From: Cupriavidus pauculus
GTDB taxonomy: Bacteria; Pseudomonadota; Gammaproteobacteria; Burkholderiales; Burkholderiaceae
Direction of reading: 5' to 3'
NCBI RefSeq assembly: GCF_003854935.1
Contig: NZ_CP033969.1
Span: 310,001-374,000, forward strand
Length of the DNA: 64,000 nt
Below are positions 58,061-64,000 of this stretch, piece after piece. Each line of letters opens with the position of its first letter. The first letter of the stretch is position 1. The notes beneath the pieces are model-generated. The model was not told the DNA's origin and made no database searches. It saw only the letters and a program-made list of their open reading frames with translations. A program made the position numbers and the translations under genes.

Positions 58061-59368
58061 TCAGGGGTACAGACCGCGCATCTCGCGCGCCTGCAGGATC
58101 CGCGAGCACGCCACGATGAACGCGGCCGTCCGCAGCGTGACCTTGTTGTCCTGGGCAACCTGCCAGATCGCCCGGAAGGCTTCTTGCATAATCCGTACCA
58201 GGCGCTCGTTGATCTCCTCCTCGGTCCAGAAGAAGCTGGAGAAATCCTGCACCCATTCGAAGTAGGACACGGTCACGCCGCCGGCGTTGGCGATCACGTC
58301 CGGGCAGACCAGGATGTTGCGCTCGCGCAGTATGTCGTCGGCCTGCGGGGTGGTCGGGCCGTTGGCGCCCTCGATCACCAGCCGGGCCGTGATCTTCGGC
58401 GCGTTCTCGGCCGTGATCTGGCCTTCCAGCGCGGCCGGGATCAGGATGTCGCAGTCCACTTCCCAGAACTGATCGCCGCGCAGCACCTCGGCCTGGAAGC
58501 CGTCGATGGTGCCACTGTGGGACGCGTATTCCATCATGGCCGGCACGTCCAGGCCGGCCGGGTTGTACAGCGTGGTGCGGTGGTCCTGCACGGCCACCAC
58601 GCGGGCGCCGGCCTCGTGGAACAGCTTGGCGGCCACGGCGCCGACGTTGCCGAAGCCCTGCACGGCCACGCGCGCGCCCTTGATGTCCAGCCCCAGGTTG
58701 CGGGCCGCTTCCGAGCCCACGACGAACACGCCGCGGCCGGTGGCCTCGTGGCGGCCCAGCGAGCCGCCCAGCGAGATCGGCTTGCCGGTCACCACGCCGG
58801 TGGCCGTGCTGCCCGAGTTCATCGAGTAGGTGTCCATCATCCAGGCCATGACCTGCGCATTGGTGTTGACGTCGGGCGCCGGGATGTCCTTGCTGGGCCC
58901 GATGATGATGTTGATTTCACTGGTGTAGCGGCGCGTCAGCCGTTCCAGTTCGCCCTGCGACAGCGTGCGCGGATCCACGCGGATGCCGCCCTTGGCGCCG
59001 CCGTACGGCACGTTCACGGCCGCGTTCTTGACCGACATCCACGCCGACAGCGCCATCACCTCGGACAGCGTCACGTCCTGGTGAAAGCGCACGCCGCCCT
59101 TGCCCGGGCCGCGCGACAGGTTGTGCTGCACCCGGTAGCCCTCGAAGTGGGCGATGGTGCCGTTGTCCATCTCGATCGGTACGTCGACGATCAGCGCGCG
59201 CTTGGGGCGCTTCAGCGTTTCCACCCAGCGTGCCAGCGAGCCCAGGTAGGGCGTGACACGGTCGACTTGCTGCAGGTAGATGCCCCACGGGCCGAGGTGG
59301 TCGGCGTTCAGGTACGAAGGCAGGGCGTGAGCATTGGAGACGTTTTGCGTCGGTGCTGCGGAAGACAT
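58061..59368 (-). CDS. gdhA: Glutamate dehydrogenase
   Basis: Interconverts glutamate and 2-oxoglutarate plus ammonia; 435 residues. Substrate and catalytic lysines lie in [10 protein letters not shown] (K90) and PYGGAKGG (K126), and the dinucleotide fold in VQGFGNVG. Coenzyme preference cannot be given with confidence. The ATG at 59368 is preferred over one 33 bases upstream. With gltIJKL beside it, it would use imported glutamate. Confidence 0.95.
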   Translation of the reverse strand: MSSAAPTQNVSNAHALPSYLNADHLGPWGIYLQQVDRVTPYLGSLARWVETLKRPKRALIVDVPIEMDNGTIAHFEGYRVQHNLSRGPGKGGVRFHQDVTLSEVMALSAWMSVKNAAVNVPYGGAKGGIRVDPRTLSQGELERLTRRYTSEINIIIGPSKDIPAPDVNTNAQVMAWMMDTYSMNSGSTATGVVTGKPISLGGSLGRHEATGRGVFVVGSEAARNLGLDIKGARVAVQGFGNVGAVAAKLFHEAGARVVAVQDHRTTLYNPAGLDVPAMMEYASHSGTIDGFQAEVLRGDQFWEVDCDILIPAALEGQITAENAPKITARLVIEGANGPTTPQADDILRERNILVCPDVIANAGGVTVSYFEWVQDFSSFFWTEEEINERLVRIMQEAFRAIWQVAQDNKVTLRTAAFIVACSRILQAREMRGLYP

Positions 59369-59500
59369 CGTTGGGTTCCGAGTGAAGGTGACACGCAGCA
59401 TATCGGCGCCCCCCTGCCGAAATCCAATGCCGATTGGTCATCCGCCCCGGCGCCATTATGCAAGGCACGCATAACGTTGCACCGGCCCCTCCAGCCCGGC

Positions 59501-60469
59501 TCAGCCGCCCGCCGACCCCGTTGACGGCGCAACCAGCGTCGCCCAGATCTTGTCCACCAGCTGGCGCTTGCGGCGCAGCGGCCCGGCGCGCCGGTCGCCG
59601 CCGTTCTCGGCCGGCCGCTCGCGGTAGAGCCGGATCTCCATGTCGATCGACTGGGGCAGCCCGCGCGCGGCCTCGGCGCGCACCAGCCGCCCGGCCGCCA
59701 CGTCCTCGCGCACGGTGCTCTCGGGCAGGAACGCCATGCCGTGCCCGGCCAGCGCCATGACCTTGAGCGCCTCGGCCATATCGGTCTCGTAGCATTTGTC
59801 CAGCTTGAGCGTATCGGCCGACTCGGCCAGCAGCATGTCCACCATGCGGCCCAGGAACGCATTGGGCGTATAGCTCAGGAACGGCACCGGCTTCTTGTCG
59901 GTGCCGGGCAGCCGGAACAGCGGCCGGCCGCCGGCGTCGGGCACGCTGTACGGCGACAGCCGCTCGGTGCCCAGCACCAGCATGTCGTAATGGGCCGGAT
60001 CGAGCTGGATGGCCTGGCGCGGATGGTGATAGACCATGACGAGGTCGCAGCCGCCTTCCACCAGCATCAGCACGGCGTCGTGCACGTTGAGCGCCCGCAG
60101 CCGGCACGGCAGCGTGCCGAGCTGGCTTTCCACGCCCTTGAGCCATTCGGGGAAGAACGTCAGCGACAGCGTGTGCGGCACGGCAAATTCCAGCACCTGG
60201 GCGTTGGCCGACCGCTGCCCGCGCATCAGCGCACGGGTCTCGCTGACCTGCGCCAGCATCGCCAGCGCCTGCTCGTAGAACACCTTCCCGGCGGCCGTCA
60301 GGCTGGTGGGATAGCTGGACCGGTCGATCAGCTCGGTGCCCACCCACGCCTCCAGCGACTGGATGCGGCGCGAGAACGCCGGCTGCGTGACGTGCCGCAG
60401 CTCGGCCGAGCGCGAGAAGCTGTGCGTCTCGGCCAGGCTGACAAAGTCTTCAAGCCATTTGATTTCCAT
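59501..60469 (-). CDS. LysR-family transcriptional regulator
   Basis: A 322-residue LTTR. The N-terminal winged helix MEIKWLEDFVSLAETHSFSR and VTQPAFSRRIQSLEAWVG is standard, followed by a periplasmic-binding-like effector domain. The start at 60469 gives the family N-terminus. It lies upstream of gdhA on the same strand (132 bases) and divergent from the cysteine dioxygenase gene; either could be its target. Confidence 0.93.
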   Translation of the reverse strand: MEIKWLEDFVSLAETHSFSRSAELRHVTQPAFSRRIQSLEAWVGTELIDRSSYPTSLTAAGKVFYEQALAMLAQVSETRALMRGQRSANAQVLEFAVPHTLSLTFFPEWLKGVESQLGTLPCRLRALNVHDAVLMLVEGGCDLVMVYHHPRQAIQLDPAHYDMLVLGTERLSPYSVPDAGGRPLFRLPGTDKKPVPFLSYTPNAFLGRMVDMLLAESADTLKLDKCYETDMAEALKVMALAGHGMAFLPESTVREDVAAGRLVRAEAARGLPQSIDMEIRLYRERPAENGGDRRAGPLRRKRQLVDKIWATLVAPSTGSAGG

Positions 60470-60649
60470 GGCGCGGATTATCGCCCGCCCGGCGCCGGAA
60501 GGCGTGTCGGGCAATAATTTTCCGGTTCTCGCCCAGAATGGAGAATGGGATTACCATTCCACCGTCTTTCCCACCATATCTTGCAGGTTTCTGCTCTTAG
60601 CGGACTTTTAACATGGATGCCATTGCGATCCCCCCACAATCAGCGCGCC
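60470..60649. promoter_or_regulatory. Divergent regulator / dioxygenase intergenic region
   Basis: The 180-base gap holds a perfect dyad GAATGG-GATTA-CCATTC (60543-60548 with 60554-60559). It is a good candidate operator for the LysR protein or for the Lrp-type regulator encoded after cdo. I see no strong -35/-10 pair. Confidence 0.4.
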
Positions 60650-61219
60650 ATGCCAGCCACGTCCGTCCCGGCCAACCTGTCCGACCTGCCGTTCCCGCCC
60701 GTCCCGCCCTCCCCGTTCGCCCGGCTGGCCGCCGGCATGGAGGCGACGCTGGCCCAGAGCGCGCGCATGGTGGCTGCCCACGTGGCGGCCGGCATGGACG
60801 ATATCGACACGCTGCTGGCCGCCCTGCCGCCCGGCGCGCTGGACGGCAGCCCCGACCACTACACGCGCCACCTGGTGCACGCCGACCCCTTCGAGCGGTT
60901 CTCCATCATGGTGCTGGTCTGGCGCCCCGGCCAGCACAGCCCCGTGCATGGCCATCGCACATGGTGTGCGTACCGCGTGCTGCGCGGCACGCTGTCCGAG
61001 CGCCACTACCGGTGGAATCCGGCCAGCCGCACGGCCGAGCAGACCGGCGCCGTGCCGCGCGCCGTGGGCGACACGTTCAGCGTGCCGGCCGGCCTGCGCC
61101 ATATCCACGCGCTCGGCAACGACGGCGACACGGTGGCCGTGTCGCTGCACATCTACGGCGTGGAGCAGGATCGCATCGCCACCGGCGTGAACCTGCTAGT
61201 GGATACCATCGTCAGCTAG
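60650..61219 (+). CDS. Cysteine dioxygenase
   Basis: Cupin iron enzyme that oxidises cysteine to cysteine sulfinate; 189 residues from the ATG at 60650. The iron triad is H100 and H102 (PVHGHRTW) with H151 (or H153) in GLRHIHALG. Y169 is the conserved active-site tyrosine. YTRHLVH contains Arg73 at the place that marks cysteine-specific (Arg-type) enzymes; mercaptopropionate dioxygenases have Gln. No good ribosome site is visible, and an in-frame ATG at 60617 is the other possible start. Confidence 0.85.
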   Translation: MPATSVPANLSDLPFPPVPPSPFARLAAGMEATLAQSARMVAAHVAAGMDDIDTLLAALPPGALDGSPDHYTRHLVHADPFERFSIMVLVWRPGQHSPVHGHRTWCAYRVLRGTLSERHYRWNPASRTAEQTGAVPRAVGDTFSVPAGLRHIHALGNDGDTVAVSLHIYGVEQDRIATGVNLLVDTIVS

Positions 61220-61273
61220 CACCGGCCGCGCGGGGACGGCCGGCGCCGGCCGACCTACCCCTTCGAGACGCCC

Positions 61274-61732
61274 ATGGACCGCTATGACCGCCAGATCCTG
61301 AACATCCTGCAGGAGGATGCCGCCGTGCCCGTCGCCGAGATCGGCGAGCGCGTGGGGCTGACTTCCACGCCGTGCTGGCGCCGCGTGCAGAAGCTGGAGG
61401 CGTCCGGCATCATCCGCAAGCGCGTGGCGCTGCTGGACGCCGCCCGGCTGAACGTGGGTGTCACGGTCTTCGTGTCGATCCGCACCAGCCAGCACAACGT
61501 GAAGTGGCTGAAGGCGTTCCACGACCTCGTGGCCTCGATTCCCGAAGTCACCGAGTTCTACCGCATGGCCGGCGATACCGACTACCTGCTGCGCGTGGTG
61601 GTGCCCGACATCGCCGCCTACGACGCGGTCTACAAGAAGCTGATCCAGGGCGCCGAGCTGGCCGACGTGAGTTCCAGCTTTGCGATGGAGCAGATCAAGT
61701 ACACCACCGCGCTGCCGCTCGACTACGCCTGA
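61274..61732 (+). CDS. Lrp/AsnC-family regulator
   Basis: A 152-residue regulator with an N-terminal helix-turn-helix (LNILQEDAAVPVAEIGERVGLTSTPCWRRVQKLEASGII) and the RAM ligand-binding domain (VTEFYRMAGDTDYLLRVVV). It lies 54 bases after the cysteine dioxygenase gene on the same strand, so it may control amino acid or cysteine use. Confidence 0.93.
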   Translation: MDRYDRQILNILQEDAAVPVAEIGERVGLTSTPCWRRVQKLEASGIIRKRVALLDAARLNVGVTVFVSIRTSQHNVKWLKAFHDLVASIPEVTEFYRMAGDTDYLLRVVVPDIAAYDAVYKKLIQGAELADVSSSFAMEQIKYTTALPLDYA

Positions 61733-61748
61733 GCCCGGCGCCGCCCGG

Positions 61749-62528
61749 TCAGCCGCGGTGCGCCCAGCCGGTCATGCGCTTTTCCACCACGGCGAACAGC
61801 TCGTACATGCCCATCGCCATGACAGCGATGACGACCAGCCCGGCAAACGCCAGCGGCATCTTCATCGCCGAGCCGGCCGACACCAGCAGGTAGCCGATGC
61901 CCTCGTTGGCCGCGTTCATCTCCGACACCGTCGTGCCGACGAAGGCCAGCGTGATGGCCACCTTCAGCGACGCGAAGAAGAACGGCATCGCGCGCGGCAG
62001 GCCCACCTTGAGCAGCACGTCGCGCCGCCGCGCACCCAGCACCCGCAGCACGTCTTCCAGTTCCGGCTCCAGCGTGGCCAGCCCGGTGGCGATGTTCACC
62101 ATGATCGGGAAGAACGAGATCAGGAACGCGGTGAGGATGGCCGGGCCGGCGCCCAGGCCGCACCAGACCACCAGGATCGGCACGAACGCCGCCTTGGGCA
62201 GCGCGTTGAACGCGGTCATCAGCGGATAGGTGGCGGCATAGGCCAGCCGCGACGATCCCATCAGCATGCCCAGCACCACGCCCACCACGATGGCCAGGCC
62301 GAAGCCGACCATCGTGGTCCAGAACGTGCGCCAGGCGTGGCCGGCGATCACGCCGCCGTATTCCGCCAGCGAGGCGACGATGGCCGACGGGCTCGGCAGG
62401 ATGAAGTCCGACACGTCGAACACCAGGCAGGCGCCCTGCCACAGCAGCAGGCAGGCGCCAAGAAGAATCCAGGGGGCGACGCGCTGGACGCGCTTCGACT
62501 GGGCAGCGGACATGGTTGCCATGATCAT
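61749..62528 (-). CDS. ABC transporter permease (SsuC/TauC/NMT1-type)
   Basis: Inner-membrane permease of 259 residues with six helices. The EAA motif reads LRVLGARRRDVLLKVGLPRAMPFFFASLKV. The ATG at 62528 overlaps the ATPase stop (ATGA). It belongs to the family that imports nitrate, sulfonates, taurine or thiamine precursors. Confidence 0.92.
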   Translation of the reverse strand: MIMATMSAAQSKRVQRVAPWILLGACLLLWQGACLVFDVSDFILPSPSAIVASLAEYGGVIAGHAWRTFWTTMVGFGLAIVVGVVLGMLMGSSRLAYAATYPLMTAFNALPKAAFVPILVVWCGLGAGPAILTAFLISFFPIMVNIATGLATLEPELEDVLRVLGARRRDVLLKVGLPRAMPFFFASLKVAITLAFVGTTVSEMNAANEGIGYLLVSAGSAMKMPLAFAGLVVIAVMAMGMYELFAVVEKRMTGWAHRG

Positions 62529-63376
62529 GATTGCCTGACGTGGCCGATTTTCTCGCGCAGCAGGTGCACGCGTTCGGCAAAGGGTTCGGTATAGGTGATG
62601 TCCAGCGGGCGCGGGCGCGGCAGGTCGATCTCCTTGCGCAACAGGATGCGGCCCGGCCGGGCGCTCATCACGTAGACGGTGTCCGCCAGGAAGACCGCCT
62701 CGCGCAGGTCGTGCGTGACCAGGATCACGTTGAAGCGCTGCGCCTGCCAGAGGTCGCGCAGCACGCACCAGAGCTCCTCGCGCGTGAAGGCGTCCAGCGC
62801 GCCGAACGGCTCGTCCAGCAGCAGCATGCGCGGCTGGTGGATCAGCGCCCGGCAGATCGACGCCCGCTGCTGCATGCCGCCAGAGAGCTGCCACGGGTAC
62901 TTGTCCTCGTAGCCGGCCAGCCCCACGGTCTTCAGCAGCGCGCGCGCCCGTTCCTCGTACTCGGCCCGCCGCCGGCGCATCGTCGACCGGTACGGCTCGA
63001 CGATCTCCAGCGGCAGCATCACGTTGGCCAGCGTCGTGCGCCACGGCAGCAGCGTGGGCGCCTGGAACGCCATGCCTACCTGCTTGAGCGGCCCGGTCAC
63101 GCGCTCGCCGTCGATGGTCACCACGCCGCGCGTGGCCGGGCGCAGGCCGGTGGCCAGCTTCATGAACGTAGACTTGCCGCAGCCGGACGGGCCGACGATG
63201 GCGATGAACTCGCCCGGCGCCGCCTGCAGCGAGATATCCTCGACCGCGAATTCGCCCCGGCGCGCCAGGTCGTCGTCGTAGGCCAGCCAGACGCGGTTGA
63301 AGTCGACGAACGGCTTGCCGCCGGCGTCGGTGCCCGCGCCGCCTGCCGCGGGCATCTGTGCCTGCCTTGCCATCAT
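62525..63376 (-). CDS. ABC transporter ATP-binding protein (SsuB/TauB-type)
   Basis: ATPase subunit of 283 residues. Walker A GPSGCGKS is at 62-69, the signature LSGGMQQ at 164-170 and Walker B MLLLDEP at 184-190. The start at 63376 overlaps the stop of the binding-protein gene. A 20-residue Gly/Ala-rich lead precedes the domain. Confidence 0.94.
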   Translation of the reverse strand: MMARQAQMPAAGGAGTDAGGKPFVDFNRVWLAYDDDLARRGEFAVEDISLQAAPGEFIAIVGPSGCGKSTFMKLATGLRPATRGVVTIDGERVTGPLKQVGMAFQAPTLLPWRTTLANVMLPLEIVEPYRSTMRRRRAEYEERARALLKTVGLAGYEDKYPWQLSGGMQQRASICRALIHQPRMLLLDEPFGALDAFTREELWCVLRDLWQAQRFNVILVTHDLREAVFLADTVYVMSARPGRILLRKEIDLPRPRPLDITYTEPFAERVHLLREKIGHVRQS

Positions 63377-64000
63377 CGCAGCACGTCCAGTTCTGCGGCC
63401 GACGGCAGGTAGGCGTCGGTCCACACGGCATCGGCGTCGATGCGGCCCTTGGTGCCGAACGCGTCGGCCACCTGCGACGCCATCAGCGACAGGCGCGGCT
63501 TGCTGACGCGGCCAAACCCTTCGGCCTTTGCATCGGGCGACTTGACCACGCTGTCCAGCGCGATCTTCAGCCGGCGCACCTCCAGCTTCTCGTCGATGAT
63601 GCCGTCGCGCGCCTTCACGGCCTTGATGCCCTCTTCCGGCCGCGCGATGACGTCGCGCGCTGACTTGGCAAACGCGCGCAGGAACGCCTTGACGGCCTCG
63701 GGATGGGCCTTGAGGAACTGCTCGGACGCGATGATGGCGTTGCCGTAGAGCTTCACGCCGTACTGCGGGTACGGCAGCACGACGATGTCCTCGTCCTTCA
63801 CGCCGCGCGCGTTCAGGTTCAGGATCGACGTGAACGAGAAGCCGGTGATGGCGTCAAGGTCGCCGCGCGCCAGCATCGTCTCGCGCAGCGTCGGGTCCAT
63901 CGCCTGCCAGTTGAACGACGCGGCCTGCAGGCCGTTGGCCTTGGCGAAGATCGGGAACGCGCGGCGGCCGGCGTCGAACACCGGCGCGCCCAGCTTCTTG
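63373..64000 (-). CDS. NMT1/THI5-like substrate-binding protein (partial)
   Basis: The last 209 residues of an ABC solute-binding protein that continues beyond the window edge. DLDAITGFSFTSILNLNARGVK and AIIASEQFLKAHPEAVKAFLRAFAKS are typical of the NMT1/SsuA/ThiY group. With the overlapping ATPase and permease genes it forms a complete importer. The missing N-terminus prevents a call on signal peptide or substrate. Confidence 0.9.
   Translation of the reverse strand, partial: KKLGAPVFDAGRRAFPIFAKANGLQAASFNWQAMDPTLRETMLARGDLDAITGFSFTSILNLNARGVKDEDIVVLPYPQYGVKLYGNAIIASEQFLKAHPEAVKAFLRAFAKSARDVIARPEEGIKAVKARDGIIDEKLEVRRLKIALDSVVKSPDAKAEGFGRVSKPRLSLMASQVADAFGTKGRIDADAVWTDAYLPSAAELDVLR

Noticed and set aside
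61238-61251. Palindrome GGCCGGCGCCGGCC between cdo and the Lrp gene
   Set aside because: Made only of G and C, expected by chance in this base composition; no U run.
61749-63431. 560-codon frame that would fuse the ABC permease to upstream sequence
   Set aside because: Upstream part is out of frame with the real ATPase gene; permease starts at 62528.

Overview
The window is a GC-rich stretch of a bacterial chromosome with no rRNA operon, tRNA, phage, insertion sequence or CRISPR array. Gene content and order point to a betaproteobacterium of the Burkholderiaceae, most likely Cupriavidus or a close Ralstonia-like relative: miaB-phoH-ybeY-corC-lnt, glyQ-x-glyS-gmhB-plsC, lptD-surA-pdxA-rsmA, dusB-fis-purH-ruvC-x-ruvA-ruvB, rplM-rpsI and gltIJKL beside gdhA. 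The genus is inferred from recalled gene order, not from a search. It is mainly core chromosome.

Layout. 1-6.75 kb: a truncated CBS-domain protein, a small exported protein, then tRNA modification, ribosome maturation and lipoprotein acylation genes (miaB, phoH, ybeY, corC, lnt). A possible 30-residue membrane peptide is encoded tail to tail with lnt. 7.1-13.1 kb: a tightly packed operon, glyQ, an unknown exported protein, glyS, gmhB, plsC and a YgjP-type metallopeptidase. 13.1-16 kb: a 925-residue autotransporter on the minus strand. 16.2-17.5 kb: gloA and an EamA transporter. 17.6-24.6 kb (minus): trpS, then lptD-surA-pdxA-rsmA. 24.7-27.6 kb: amgK and murU (MurNAc recycling) with azlC and azlD lying between them. 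27.7-39.8 kb: pepP, an unknown gene, ubiH, dusB-fis, purH, ruvC, glpQ, ruvA, ruvB, two exported proteins and a queuosine-precursor-type transporter. 39.8-42.9 kb (minus): a histidine phosphatase, a PEBP protein, dtd and tyrS. 43.1-45.7 kb: an M23 peptidase and anmK. 45.7-47.8 kb (minus): erpA, a bactofilin, rpsI and rplM.

47.8-49.4 kb is the most RNA-rich part. It holds the rplM leader, a candidate small RNA with its own promoter and terminator, an OsmC-family gene, and the RNase P RNA gene rnpB. 49.4-53.6 kb (minus): a DUF3025 protein, pyrC, glycerate kinase and a tartrate/D-malate dehydrogenase. 53.7-54.6 kb: a class II glutamine amidotransferase. 54.6-60.5 kb (minus): the gltIJKL glutamate/aspartate importer, gdhA and a LysR regulator. 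60.6-61.7 kb: cysteine dioxygenase and an Lrp/AsnC regulator. 61.7-64 kb (minus): an NMT1/tauT-type ABC importer whose binding-protein gene runs off the end.

Common themes. Many genes serve the envelope: lnt, gmhB, plsC, surA, lptD, the M23 peptidase, the bactofilin and the autotransporter. AmgK, MurU and AnmK are parts of peptidoglycan MurNAc recycling. GltIJKL plus GdhA takes up and deaminates glutamate. The tartrate dehydrogenase and glycerate kinase would carry tartrate-type acids to 2-phosphoglycerate. The most interesting non-coding item is the candidate RNA at about 48089-48262 (minus strand). A hairpin loop in it repeats the anti-Shine-Dalgarno end of 16S rRNA.
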